43,069 nt of DNA, taken from NCBI GenBank assembly GCA_903859815.1, contig CAIOOA010000006.1:1-43069 (forward strand), read 5' to 3'. The position numbers were made by a program, and so were the translations under genes. Position 1 is the first letter of the stretch; each line of letters starts with the position of its first letter. A model generated the notes under the pieces. It saw nothing but the letters and a program-made list of their open reading frames with translations, was not told where the DNA came from and ran no database searches. Of this stretch, positions 33,467 to 42,026 are shown piece by piece. This DNA comes from an uncultured Methylococcaceae bacterium (lineage in GTDB: Bacteria > Pseudomonadota > Gammaproteobacteria > Methylococcales > Methylococcaceae).

Positions 33467-34381
33467 TTATTCTTCGTCAAAATAATCAGAATCTATGCGT
33501 TTTATTTCATAAATATGCTGAGTGCTTACTCCAAGATTATTTTCAATCATCAATTCTGCCAACCTCACACCATCTATGAGTATAATTTTTGCCTCAATGC
33601 TATCAACGTAATTTTTTGCGTCACTAGTAAATCCTGATGTGGTGATAAAAATCCCCTTTTTTGCTTTTTGTCCCAATAATGCACCTGCAAATTTATGAAT
33701 TTCTGGTCTTCCGACTACGCCTTCCCATTTCTTTGCCTGAATGTATATAACATCCAATCCTAGTTTATCTTCTTTAATGATTCCATCAATTCCAGAATCT
33801 CCAGACTTGCCAACTACAGTTGCAGCTTCTTTGAAAGAGCCTCCATAGCCCATTTTTACTAGTAAATCTATAACCAACTTTTCAAAACGTTTTGGATTGA
33901 TCGTTTTTATCATCGAGAGTATTTCATCTGACAATGCGGACTTTAATATAGAATATCCACTGTCAATTGACTCTTGAGGTGTGATTGTTAAGTTTTCACT
34001 GTAGACTTCATGTGAGTTGTCTTTATTATCTTCTGGTTTTTTGCCTTGAAACTCAACAAACTCTCCGAATTGCCTCAGCATCTTAGTATTGATTATTTCA
34101 GGCTTTGTATGCAAAAGGTCACGTCCACGATCCGTTATCTGAAAGTACCCTCTTTTGGTCTTTTTTAGTAATCCAGCCTTAGTCAAATATGTTCTTGCCC
34201 AACCAATGCGGTTATTGATTACAAATGAAGAACCGCTTGGGAGCAGTTCTTGCTTCTCTTCCTCAGACAAGCCAAATTTCTTTGAAAGTTTATCTACAAC
34301 ATCTTTGAACAAATGTTCATTACCATCTGCGACGAAATTCATTAAAGGCAACATACATGTTTCGTAATCGGGAATAGACAT
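33467..34381 (-). CDS. mrr: Mrr-type restriction endonuclease (type IV)
   Basis: Cuts modified or foreign DNA; Mrr enzymes act on methylated sites. Encodes 304 residues. The N-terminal winged-helix domain (~1-95) includes RIGWARTYLTKAGLL and GYFQITDRGRDLL. The C-terminal catalytic domain (~155-290) includes INPKRFEKLVIDLLVKMGYGG, then the PD-(D/E)xK residues Asp199 (GIDG) and Gln215-x-Lys217 (IQAKKWEG), and GIFITTSGFT. Full length, with no sign of inactivation. Clearly AT-rich compared with the hyp genes on both sides, so likely acquired. No matching methyltransferase is present, consistent with type IV. Confidence 0.9.
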   Translation of the reverse strand: MSIPDYETCMLPLMNFVADGNEHLFKDVVDKLSKKFGLSEEEKQELLPSGSSFVINNRIGWARTYLTKAGLLKKTKRGYFQITDRGRDLLHTKPEIINTKMLRQFGEFVEFQGKKPEDNKDNSHEVYSENLTITPQESIDSGYSILKSALSDEILSMIKTINPKRFEKLVIDLLVKMGYGGSFKEAATVVGKSGDSGIDGIIKEDKLGLDVIYIQAKKWEGVVGRPEIHKFAGALLGQKAKKGIFITTSGFTSDAKNYVDSIEAKIILIDGVRLAELMIENNLGVSTQHIYEIKRIDSDYFDEE

Positions 34382-34470
34382 TACGCAAATATCCTATGGC
34401 TATTTATAATTTGGCATCAAACGCGGGTAAGTGAATCCCGGTTAGAAAAACGCTCCCATAACATCAATTT

Positions 34471-35598
34471 TTAAACATTGCCAACACTCGCCGTTTCCTT
34501 CCTCACCCCCGCCGCCCACCAAATCCGGCAAGCACCTTCGTCGGAGACCATGCACGGGCCGACCGGATTGCGTGGGGTGCAGGGCGAACCATAAATTTTG
34601 CATTCCGAAGGTGAAATTTTCCCCAATACGACTTTGGCGCATTCACAACCCGGCGGCATCTGACCGGCATGTTTGCGAGCAAGATCATTATACGAAGGAA
34701 ACTTCAAGCGAGCATTGTGGGCATCGTATTTAGGCTTTAATTCATATCCCGAAGCCGGTATCGGCCCAATGCCGCGCCAGTTTGCCGTGACAACGTCAAA
34801 ACAATCCGACAAGCATTGTTTTGCTGTTGGGTTGCCGCCCATTTTGACCGCCAAGGGATAGCAATTTTCCAAAGCCGGTTTGTTATGGATAAATTGTTGC
34901 AAAACCGAGTAAGTGGCTTCCAACAAGCTGTCAGGCATGAAACCCGCGATGGCGGTGGGAATATGATGATCCTTGACGACGAAATCCCATTCTTCCGGGC
35001 CCATGACGGTGGAGACATGACCGGGTGCAATCAGCGCATCGAAACCCGGTTCCTCGGAATTTAGCAAAGCGGCAACGGCAGGCCAAGTCAGCCGTCCACT
35101 CATCAATAAAAACAGATTTTCCGGCAAGCCTTCAGCTACCATCGCGGCAATGGGGGCCAATGTCGTTTCAAAGCCCACGGCATGGAACACCACAGGTGTT
35201 GCTGGATTTTCAATGGCGATTCGCACCGCATCCCTAGGTGAGGCGATAGGCCGCACATCCGCACCCGCCGCCTTGGCTTGTTCCAATGAGCGAATTTCAT
35301 TTTTTGACACATTGACCGGCACTCTTAGCATGTCGCCAAAGCTGACCACAATGAGCTTTTCCTTAAGTGCCAACTGAATGACTTGATAAATATCTTCCTC
35401 CGGGCAAATGCAAACCGGGCAACCCGGACCCGGTATCAGCCGGATTTGCTTAGGCAAAATGGTTCGCAAGCCCGCCATGGAGATGGAACGCTCATGACCG
35501 CCACAGACATTCATAATGCGGACTTCGCCGGGCAATTCCATGGCACGAATCTGCGCCAATCGTTGCTCAGCCATGCTTGAAGGGTTTGGATTCGTCAT
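34471..35598 (-). CDS. hypD: Hydrogenase maturation protein HypD
   Basis: Iron-sulfur scaffold that, with HypC, assembles the Fe(CN)2CO unit. Encodes 375 residues. Conserved motifs: MNVCGGHERSI (Cys implicated in iron binding), IPGPGCPVCICPEEDI, FGDMLRVP, HAVGFETTLAP, APGHVSTVMGPEEW, and the C-terminal [4Fe-4S] cysteines (GCECAKVVLGKISPSECKIYGSPCTP, then GPCMVSDEGAC). Starts at ATG 35598, 14 bases after hypB; ATG at codon 9 is possible. Part of hypCABD. Confidence 0.96.
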   Translation of the reverse strand: MTNPNPSSMAEQRLAQIRAMELPGEVRIMNVCGGHERSISMAGLRTILPKQIRLIPGPGCPVCICPEEDIYQVIQLALKEKLIVVSFGDMLRVPVNVSKNEIRSLEQAKAAGADVRPIASPRDAVRIAIENPATPVVFHAVGFETTLAPIAAMVAEGLPENLFLLMSGRLTWPAVAALLNSEEPGFDALIAPGHVSTVMGPEEWDFVVKDHHIPTAIAGFMPDSLLEATYSVLQQFIHNKPALENCYPLAVKMGGNPTAKQCLSDCFDVVTANWRGIGPIPASGYELKPKYDAHNARLKFPSYNDLARKHAGQMPPGCECAKVVLGKISPSECKIYGSPCTPRNPVGPCMVSDEGACRIWWAAGVRKETASVGNV

Positions 35599-35612
35599 TG
35601 TGTTTTGTCTAA

Positions 35613-36461
35613 CTAGGCGGATTTTTTGACTGGAACGAAGCGAATCTCAGGCTCGGCTCGGTGCAACATACGCCCTTCCGGTTGTACATTCGGTTTTACC
35701 GTCTCGTGTTGTTGACGGGCATTGCGGTAACTTTTCAATTCTGAATGCAACCAAGCGATCCATGCCTCCAATCCCTCGCCACTTTTTGAAGACAAGCGCA
35801 AGGCTGGGGCTTTTGAAGCCAAGTTACGCAGACAGCCTTCCGCCCGGTCAGGGGAAAATTCCGGCAGATAAGGCAGAATGTCGGTCTTGCTAATCAACAT
35901 CAGGTCGGCGGCACGAAACATCACCGGATATTTGGCTGGCTTGTCGTCCCCCTCGGTGACAGAAAGCAGGGCGACATTGCGATGATGGCCCAAGTCAAAG
36001 CTGGCCGGACAAACTAGATTGCCGACATTTTCGATGAACAACACATCCAATTCGTCCAAGTTCAAATGATCCAGCGCCTTTTCCACCAGATGGGCATCCA
36101 AATGACAGGCTGTTCCTGTAGTAATTTGGTGGGCCTGCACTCCCAGCGCCCGGATACGGTCGGCATCGTTCTCGGTTTCCAAATCACCTTCGATGACCGC
36201 TATTTTCAGGGAACCGTTTAATTGACGGATGGTTGCCTCCAACAAAGCCGTTTTTCCAGAACCCGGCGAAGACATTAAATTGATCGTCAACACGCCTTTG
36301 CTGTCAAATATGGCCCGGTTGAGATCGGCTTGCTGGTCGTTATGCAACAACAAGTTGTTCAAAATTTTAGCTGGCGAATTGCCGAGACTGGAACGCCCTT
36401 TGGGAGGGGTTAATAAATGACGGTTGCCGTCAGTGATATTGCATCCGCAGGTGTCACACAT
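35613..36461 (-). CDS. hypB: Hydrogenase nickel incorporation GTPase HypB
   Basis: GTPase that drives nickel insertion with HypA. Encodes 282 residues. The N-terminal nickel motif is MCDTCGC. The G domain has Walker A SSPGSGKT, EGDLETENDADR, the metal-site TTGTACHLDAH, IENVGNLVCPASFDLG and the guanine motif SKTDIL. There is no His-rich stretch, unlike storage-type HypB. A basic tail (~250-282) extends beyond the usual end. Confidence 0.96.
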   Translation of the reverse strand: MCDTCGCNITDGNRHLLTPPKGRSSLGNSPAKILNNLLLHNDQQADLNRAIFDSKGVLTINLMSSPGSGKTALLEATIRQLNGSLKIAVIEGDLETENDADRIRALGVQAHQITTGTACHLDAHLVEKALDHLNLDELDVLFIENVGNLVCPASFDLGHHRNVALLSVTEGDDKPAKYPVMFRAADLMLISKTDILPYLPEFSPDRAEGCLRNLASKAPALRLSSKSGEGLEAWIAWLHSELKSYRNARQQHETVKPNVQPEGRMLHRAEPEIRFVPVKKSA

Positions 36462-36521
36462 GATTAGAATACCTCTTAATATAAACCAACGACAATGAAC
36501 CGAAAGAATTTGAAGTGGAGG

Positions 36522-36887
36522 CTAATGAGTCTGCGGGTCTTCATCCACGACTAATTCGACCCTAGCGAGTATCAATTCATCCCCTCTAATCAAGCGCGTA
36601 TCATTGCCACCACAGGCTAAGCATAGCAAGTTGGAGGGAGTAACCTCGGATTGCTTACCACAGGCATTGCAAAACACAAGCGGTGCCACCACTTCGGTAA
36701 TCATTTCAGCCTGTTCAGCGATAGTGCCAGCCCGCGCTATGGTAAACGCACTTTCCAACAATAACGGCTCGACTCCTGCCAATTGCCCAATTTGGACTTT
36801 CACACTGGAAACGGAACGTGCCCCATGCTTGCGGGCTAAATCGTTCACTTGATCCATCAAATTTTGGCAAAGGGAAAGTTCATGCAT
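36522..36887 (-). CDS. hypA: Hydrogenase nickel insertion protein HypA
   Basis: Nickel chaperone acting with HypB. Encodes 121 residues from ATG 36887, giving the invariant N-terminus MHELSLCQNLM, where His2 binds nickel. The zinc site is CNACGKQSEV...LCLACGG (two CxxC). The start overlaps the hypC stop by eight bases (ATGCATGA), so longer upstream frames are rejected. Confidence 0.95.
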   Translation of the reverse strand: MHELSLCQNLMDQVNDLARKHGARSVSSVKVQIGQLAGVEPLLLESAFTIARAGTIAEQAEMITEVVAPLVFCNACGKQSEVTPSNLLCLACGGNDTRLIRGDELILARVELVVDEDPQTH

Positions 36888-37119
36888 TGAGTTGAGGCTC
36901 TTCGTCCAAAATCTGGTCGAACAATTCCCATGTCGATGCGGCATCCTCGGCTGAAAGCTTTTGTATCGCATAACCCACATGGATTAAAACATAATCCCCA
37001 ACGTTGACAGGCTCCCCCTGCAACAGAAACAGGCTCACATCGCGCTCCACACCCCGCGCAGCACAACGTGCGTCAAATCCATTGAGTTGGGTTATTTGCA
37101 TAGGGACGGCTAAACACAT
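36880..37119 (-). CDS. hypC: Hydrogenase assembly chaperone HypC/HupF
   Basis: Small chaperone that carries the Fe(CN)2CO unit from HypD to the large subunit. Encodes 79 residues from ATG 37119, which gives the required N-terminus MCLAVPMQI with Cys2. An ATG three codons upstream is rejected for that reason. Also has GVERDVSLFLL and the family block VNVGDYVLIHVGYAIQKL. A terminator-like hairpin separates it from hupE upstream. Confidence 0.95.
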   Translation of the reverse strand: MCLAVPMQITQLNGFDARCAARGVERDVSLFLLQGEPVNVGDYVLIHVGYAIQKLSAEDAASTWELFDQILDEEPQLNA

Positions 37120-37137
37120 GGGCAACAAACTCCAAAA

Positions 37138-37175
37138 GGAAAAAACAACAAACCCCTCTCTTTTTGGGAGAGGGG
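37138..37175 (-). terminator. Rho-independent terminator between hupE and hypC
   Basis: On the minus strand CCCCTCTC pairs perfectly with GAGAGGGG (arms 37168-37175 and 37153-37160) around a seven-base loop, followed by a T-rich stretch (complement of 37138-37152). It lies after hupE and before hypC, so it likely limits read-through from the structural genes into hypCABD. Confidence 0.85.
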
Positions 37176-37238
37176 CTAAAGTGTCGATGCTTAAGCTATC
37201 GATTTATAAGCTAGGGTCCAGCTTAGATAAGGATTGTA

Positions 37239-37826
37239 TCAAGCTGACATTAACAACAAACCAGCGGCGGCGATTGCCACTCCGCCTGCTTGCAATATAA
37301 TGTGTTTTTGCCGCAACGACAAGCCTAGTAAAACCCCGACCGCATGAAGGCTGGCAGTCGCCATGACAAACCCTAGGCCATAACCCAAAGGCGAAGCTGT
37401 TTGGGGAATTTCCAAGCCATGCGCGAAACCATGAAACATTGCAAAGCTGGACACAGCCAAAAGACCCCAAGCACTCGTTAGACGCAGACGGAAGGCAATC
37501 ATCAAGCCCAGAGCTAACACAGAAGCGGCAATGGCCGATTCCAACCAAGACACATCCATGGCGGGATTGGCTACTATCGCACCCACTGTCATTGCCGTGA
37601 CAAAGGCCGTCGGCACGCGCCACATGGCAGAACCGCCCAATTGCGCGGCCCAAAGACCAACAGCTATCATCGCCAACAGGTGATCCAATCCAAAGAATGG
37701 ATGGGCCAAGCCATTGGCAAAACCGGCTCCGTGAGCGCCAAACGTATGGGCAAATGCCGCAGGGGCGAATGCCAAACCTACAAAAGCGAAGAATGTGAAA
37801 GCAAGTCGTTTAAAGTTGGCTTTCAT
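37239..37826 (-). CDS. hupE: HupE/UreJ family protein, likely nickel permease
   Basis: Encodes 195 residues: a signal peptide (cut near AFA-HT), then about six hydrophobic segments. The family motif is HPFFGLDHLLAMIAVG (HxxxxxDH), thought to bind nickel, followed by GLWAAQLGG. Later FAMFHGFAHGLE carries a second His cluster. HupE proteins import nickel for hydrogenases. Located directly after hupL, as in several uptake-hydrogenase operons including, from memory, the hupSLECDHI cluster of Methylococcus capsulatus. Confidence 0.92.
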   Translation of the reverse strand: MKANFKRLAFTFFAFVGLAFAPAAFAHTFGAHGAGFANGLAHPFFGLDHLLAMIAVGLWAAQLGGSAMWRVPTAFVTAMTVGAIVANPAMDVSWLESAIAASVLALGLMIAFRLRLTSAWGLLAVSSFAMFHGFAHGLEIPQTASPLGYGLGFVMATASLHAVGVLLGLSLRQKHIILQAGGVAIAAAGLLLMSA

Positions 37827-37837
37827 GATGGTTTCCT

Positions 37838-39811
37838 TTATGAATGATTGAGACTAACTTGAACCAGCGGTTTGCCGTTGGAGTCCACGATATGGACGGC
37901 GCAACCGATGCATGGGTCGAAGCTATGGATAGTGCGAAGTATTTCCACGGGCCTATCAGGGTCAGCCAACTTATGCCCCTTTAAGGACGTCTCATAAGGA
38001 CCGGCTTGGCCCAGTCCATCCCGAGGCCCGGCATTCCACTGGCTTGCCACGATACATTGATAGTGCTTCACTTTAGCTTGGGTGTCCCCAGCAACACTAC
38101 TCTTGCCAATCTTTACCCAATGCCCCAGCGCACCGCGTGGCGCTTCGGTGAAACCAACACCCAATTTATCGGCAGTCCATGTATTGGCAGCAGCCAATAG
38201 CTTAAAGGCATTTGGATCGGAATAAGGGGCTGACTTGTTGGCATACAACGCATCATACCAGCCTTGCATGGCGTCGGCGATGATCTTGGTTTCCAAGGTA
38301 CGGGAGAAAATTCTGCCAAAGGTTGAATTAAGCTTGCCTAGCGGCAAACCCAATCCTGTCGTAGGACTGATCCAGTTTGCATTGACCAAGCTTACCACGG
38401 TCTTATCGCCGGGAAGCTTATTTCTTGCATACATCATTAGGATGTGCGCCAAGGGTCCAACTTCCATCGGTTTGGGTTGTGACGTTCCATTGGCCTGCCA
38501 ACGGGGAGATTTGATCCAAGAATACTTATCGGAGGCAAAAAACTTGTCCTGATAATCAGGGGTATCTGCTGCCGGTCCGGTATAGCTAAGATTGGTCTGA
38601 CCCACACTGGGATGCAAATTCTCAGAAGTACCCGAATAGGTATACCAAGCATGAGTGACATTTTCGGTGACTGACTGCGTATCTTTCAGCACGTTAAACA
38701 CTGTACGGGCCGCCGAAGTGGCATTTTTGGACAAGCCTAGTATTACCCCATGCGGAATCAGCATGTTGTCATTGGTAATGCTAGTGACTATGGATTCATC
38801 TACAGTCTTGCTCACATTGGCAAACTCCCCGTAACACAGGAAATTGCCCCCTAGGAAATTACCACTCGCATCGGTTAAGCCAGATGCACCATAATCCACC
38901 CAATCCGTGTATTTAGGCAAAGTCGCGTAATTAGGGGCTCCTTTGTTCAGACCAGCCAGCAACAGTGTGTCGGGAAGATAGACATTGTCCACAAACGTCT
39001 TCATCTTGGTTATCGCCGTCTTCACGACGTTAAAGCCGGTAGTGTTGAGTGCCGTTCCGCCTTCCGTGCCGACACTCAGGGTAATGGGAACGCCGCCGAC
39101 CAATAAATTGGGATGCGGGTCCCTGCCACCAAAGATCGCATGTAATTTGACGACCTCACGAGCCCAAGCCAAAGCTTCCAGATAATGGGTGACTAACAGT
39201 AGATTTTGTTCAGGCGTGAGTTTATACGCAGGATGCCCCCAATAGCTGGAATTAAACAAACCGAGTTGGGTTTTGCTTCTTGTCGCGTCCACTAAGTTTG
39301 CAATCTGTTTCTGAAAATAAGCCGTTGGCGTTGTTGTGGTAGTACCCACCCAAGGCTTATTATTCGGATTCGCGCCTACGGCGAGTGCAGCCGTTTTTGC
39401 TGGATCGGCAGTCAAGGCACTGGCTACATCAACCCAATCCAAGGCATGAAGATGGTAGAAATGCATGACATGGTCATGGACATACTGAGAGCCTATCATC
39501 ATGTTGCGAACCAGTTCAGCATTTTTCGGCACCCGTAGATTGAGGGCTTGCTCGACGGCACGAATGGAAGTCAACCCATGCACCACGGTGCAAACACCGC
39601 AAATGCGCTGTGCGAAAGCCCAAGTATCGCGAGGATCACGACCGGTCATGATTTGCTCGATACCACGCACCATGGTGCTGCTGCTGAGGCCGGGTTCCGT
39701 TACCTCATAATATGTTGCGCCCAGACTGTCGGTTTTCTCAGTCACAGCAGCCTGAATCCGAAGATGCCCTTCGATCCGTGTGACCGGATCTATCACTACA
39801 TTAGTAGTCAT
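37838..39811 (-). CDS. hupL: [NiFe]-hydrogenase large subunit, group 1
   Basis: Carries the Ni-Fe active site for hydrogen oxidation in the periplasm. Encodes 657 residues. Active-site ligands are in RICGVCTVVH (Cys71, Cys74) and DPCIGCAVH (Cys634, Cys637). After His640 there is a 17-residue tail that the maturation protease HupD should remove once nickel is inserted. It has no export signal of its own and would travel with the Tat signal of HupS. Start at ATG 39811 after AGGAGA. Longer than many group 1 large subunits, with extra Thr/Asn-rich stretches in the middle. Stop is 11 bases from hupE. Confidence 0.96.
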   Translation of the reverse strand: MTTNVVIDPVTRIEGHLRIQAAVTEKTDSLGATYYEVTEPGLSSSTMVRGIEQIMTGRDPRDTWAFAQRICGVCTVVHGLTSIRAVEQALNLRVPKNAELVRNMMIGSQYVHDHVMHFYHLHALDWVDVASALTADPAKTAALAVGANPNNKPWVGTTTTTPTAYFQKQIANLVDATRSKTQLGLFNSSYWGHPAYKLTPEQNLLLVTHYLEALAWAREVVKLHAIFGGRDPHPNLLVGGVPITLSVGTEGGTALNTTGFNVVKTAITKMKTFVDNVYLPDTLLLAGLNKGAPNYATLPKYTDWVDYGASGLTDASGNFLGGNFLCYGEFANVSKTVDESIVTSITNDNMLIPHGVILGLSKNATSAARTVFNVLKDTQSVTENVTHAWYTYSGTSENLHPSVGQTNLSYTGPAADTPDYQDKFFASDKYSWIKSPRWQANGTSQPKPMEVGPLAHILMMYARNKLPGDKTVVSLVNANWISPTTGLGLPLGKLNSTFGRIFSRTLETKIIADAMQGWYDALYANKSAPYSDPNAFKLLAAANTWTADKLGVGFTEAPRGALGHWVKIGKSSVAGDTQAKVKHYQCIVASQWNAGPRDGLGQAGPYETSLKGHKLADPDRPVEILRTIHSFDPCIGCAVHIVDSNGKPLVQVSLNHS

Positions 39812-39884
39812 AATTGTTCTCCTAGTAATTGTTTTTTACGCTTCATTTAAAAATTGAGGCGATCGAATGATTTTGTTGCCTGAC

Positions 39885-41018
39885 TTAATCGTCAACAAGG
39901 CTTGCTGGCAAGGGGCTGTAAAAACTCGGACTCTTGTAAGGCCCGTTTTTCCAGAATGGAACCGGGTTGGCTTTCGCTGTAGTCACCCCGCCATCCCAGA
40001 AATAAGGTTGCGAACAACCCATGCAACCATGCCCGGATTTCATTGGGAAACTGGTACGGGCGTTCCATTTCACCTCGGAACAGGCATTGTTGGAGATGGG
40101 CCCTTTGCAACCAAGCTTAAGCAGACAATAACCCTGACGAGCACCAGCATCGTCAAACGTGTTGGCGAACAACCCCTTTTCGAAGTAATCTTTACGATAG
40201 CATTCGTCATGTATGTCCTCCCCATAGAACACTCTTGGACGCTTCAAGCTATCCAAGGCGGGCGCTGCGCCATAAGTCAGGTAGTACATGATCACGCCAG
40301 TGATGACTTCGGCAATCGGTGGGCAACCAGAAATATTGATCAAGGGTTTATTGATCCCTTTGCTTGCCATCAATTCACCTATCGACACTGCTCCGGTGGG
40401 GTTAGGATCGGCATTGGGCAAACCGCCAAAAGCCGCGCAAGTACCTACGGCAAGAATCAACCCGGCTTGATTGGCGGCCTCGACAAAACGAGTTACACCA
40501 CTCTTCCCTCCACTAATGAAATATCCGTTAGTCGGGTCTTTCGGTATCGATCCATCGACAATCAAGACAAAGCTCCCATTATTGGCAGCCATTATTTCGT
40601 CGCGAATGGTTTCCGCCTCATGACCCGCCGATGTCATTAATGTTTCTTGGTAGTCAAGCGAAACCAAGTTCAAGATCAAGTTTTCGATGGTCGTTGAATT
40701 CGCGCTGCTTTGGATGGAAGAGTTCACCAAAGATTCAAGGCAACCCGTACATTCTTGGAACGACATGTAAATGACCGATGGCTTGGCCGCCAGTGCTGCG
40801 GCCGCCATGCGGGGTACCATGGCGGCTGGAATGGCCATCATTGAAGCCATGCCAGCGCAAAACTGCATGAATCCACGACGGCTGACACCCATTTGGGCGA
40901 GTCGGTCACCTATGGTCTCATTCAAGAGACTATCATTTTCGGGAGACGGGGGTTCTTGCAAGAGTCTGGTGATCAAATTTCGCCGCGACTCATTCGTTGA
41001 CTTATCATCGTCTTTCAT
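39885..41018 (-). CDS. hupS: [NiFe]-hydrogenase small subunit, group 1
   Basis: Electron-transfer subunit with three Fe-S clusters. Encodes 377 residues. It has a Tat signal SRRGFMQFCAG (Arg47-Arg48), with an unusually long pre-region and a second SRR near residue 11. Proximal cluster: QECTGCLES (Cys90, Cys93), then VGTCAAFGG and SGCPP. Distal cluster: DECYRKDYF, YCLLKLGCKGP. Medial cluster: ACSEVKW, HGCMGCSQPYFWD. The CTGC motif lacks the extra Cys of oxygen-tolerant group 1d enzymes (CTCC). No C-terminal transmembrane anchor is visible. GAGGA precedes the ATG at 41018. Confidence 0.95.
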   Translation of the reverse strand: MKDDDKSTNESRRNLITRLLQEPPSPENDSLLNETIGDRLAQMGVSRRGFMQFCAGMASMMAIPAAMVPRMAAAALAAKPSVIYMSFQECTGCLESLVNSSIQSSANSTTIENLILNLVSLDYQETLMTSAGHEAETIRDEIMAANNGSFVLIVDGSIPKDPTNGYFISGGKSGVTRFVEAANQAGLILAVGTCAAFGGLPNADPNPTGAVSIGELMASKGINKPLINISGCPPIAEVITGVIMYYLTYGAAPALDSLKRPRVFYGEDIHDECYRKDYFEKGLFANTFDDAGARQGYCLLKLGCKGPISNNACSEVKWNARTSFPMKSGHGCMGCSQPYFWDGGVTTAKANPVPFWKNGPYKSPSFYSPLPASLVDD

Positions 41019-41130
41019 AGGAATTTCCTCATACGTGTTTCTAGTTTTACTGATACGAACCAGCCCCGCTTAGGGCCAGCCGACCTCCTACAGTGAACAA
41101 CCGCCTATGGGCGGCATGTTCCCTAAATTT
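41019..41130 (-). promoter_or_regulatory. hupH-hupS intergenic hairpin region
   Basis: On the minus strand it contains CCGCCCATAGGCGG (near 41087-41102), a GC-rich hairpin without a T-tract, and GGCCCTAAGCGGGGC. It could stabilise the hupSL message or weaken read-through from hupDH. No clear promoter is seen. Confidence 0.35.
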
Positions 41131-41553
41131 TTACTTTTCAAGCGCCGAAAGAGCGCGGGTCAATTTTTTGAACCCTAATTCGATATCCCCAAGCTGACTT
41201 TTTAGAATGTCAGGAACCTCAGCAATTTGGATGGACTCCGTGACGATATCCCCCCTTTGATTATGGAATACCAGCCACCAAACACCCGCGTAGGCAGTTT
41301 CCCTTACTTCCGTTTTGCCTACACCCGTCACCATTGCGCTGACTTCGCCAAGGGATAGCCATTTTTCCAACAACTGTAAACTGGCCTGATTCAACGCCGG
41401 CAGGCTTCTTAAATCGATAATGCCGCCTTCACCCTTCGCGAGCAAATTCTGTAATTTGCCATGAATTTCAAATAGGATGGATTGGGCGATGGCGACATCA
41501 TCATCCGTTGGCATTTGTTCGACCCGGACGGGTATCTGACTGAGTTTACTCAT
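41131..41553 (-). CDS. hupH: Hydrogenase expression/formation protein, HupH C-domain
   Basis: Encodes 140 residues from ATG 41553, which overlaps the hupD stop (ATGA). HupH/HyaF C-domain pattern: LLAKGEGGIIDLRSLPAL, LSLGEVSAMVTGVGKTEVRETAYAGVWWLVF, ESIQIAEVPDIL. Family members help mature the HupS Fe-S subunit. HupH/HyaF proteins I know are about twice this length; this one has a single domain and may be a short form. Confidence 0.85.
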   Translation of the reverse strand: MSKLSQIPVRVEQMPTDDDVAIAQSILFEIHGKLQNLLAKGEGGIIDLRSLPALNQASLQLLEKWLSLGEVSAMVTGVGKTEVRETAYAGVWWLVFHNQRGDIVTESIQIAEVPDILKSQLGDIELGFKKLTRALSALEK

Positions 41554-42026
41554 ACCCGCCAACCTTCAATCAAGGCGATGGCACGATGACAGACCTCAGG
41601 CAGTGACTGCAAAACCGGCCCGCTTAACTCAACACCCCAGTCGGTATCCAATGGCTGAACGGCAATCAAGGCCCTACGCTTGGGCAAATGCCCCCCCAAA
41701 AATGCCATATCCATTAAGTCACTCAAGCCCACTTCATGTACGCTGCGATTGGGGTTGGTGCTCAGAAACCGATCCATTTCTTCGTCCTCGAACACTCGCA
41801 CTTCGCCGGGTTGGGCCTGCATTTGCGCCGCATCGACGACGATCAAATTATCGGATTCTTCGATATAACCCACCAAAAGATGGCCTAAGGTTCCCCCATC
41901 CAAACAGGAGACGTTGGACATTTGTTTGGTTTCCTCGGCAAGTCGAATCACCGCCTGTCCGCCCACACCATCGTCGGTCATTAGTTGATTGCCGATGCCA
42001 AGGATTAAAGTTTTATTTGTATTCAT
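41550..42026 (-). CDS. hupD: Hydrogenase maturation protease HupD/HyaD
   Basis: Endopeptidase that removes the HupL tail after nickel insertion. Encodes 158 residues. Motifs: LILGIGNQLMTDDGVGG (with the nickel-sensing Asp), the acidic residue of VVDAAQMQAQPGEV, and HEVGLSDLMDMAFLGG. The first gene of the hupD-H-S-L-E run, next to the divergent hypE. No strong ribosome-binding site precedes ATG 42026. Confidence 0.93.
   Translation of the reverse strand: MNTNKTLILGIGNQLMTDDGVGGQAVIRLAEETKQMSNVSCLDGGTLGHLLVGYIEESDNLIVVDAAQMQAQPGEVRVFEDEEMDRFLSTNPNRSVHEVGLSDLMDMAFLGGHLPKRRALIAVQPLDTDWGVELSGPVLQSLPEVCHRAIALIEGWRV

Noticed and set aside
39867-40640. 257-codon + strand ORF opposite hupS
   Set aside because: Antisense to a clearly conserved hydrogenase gene; no supporting features.
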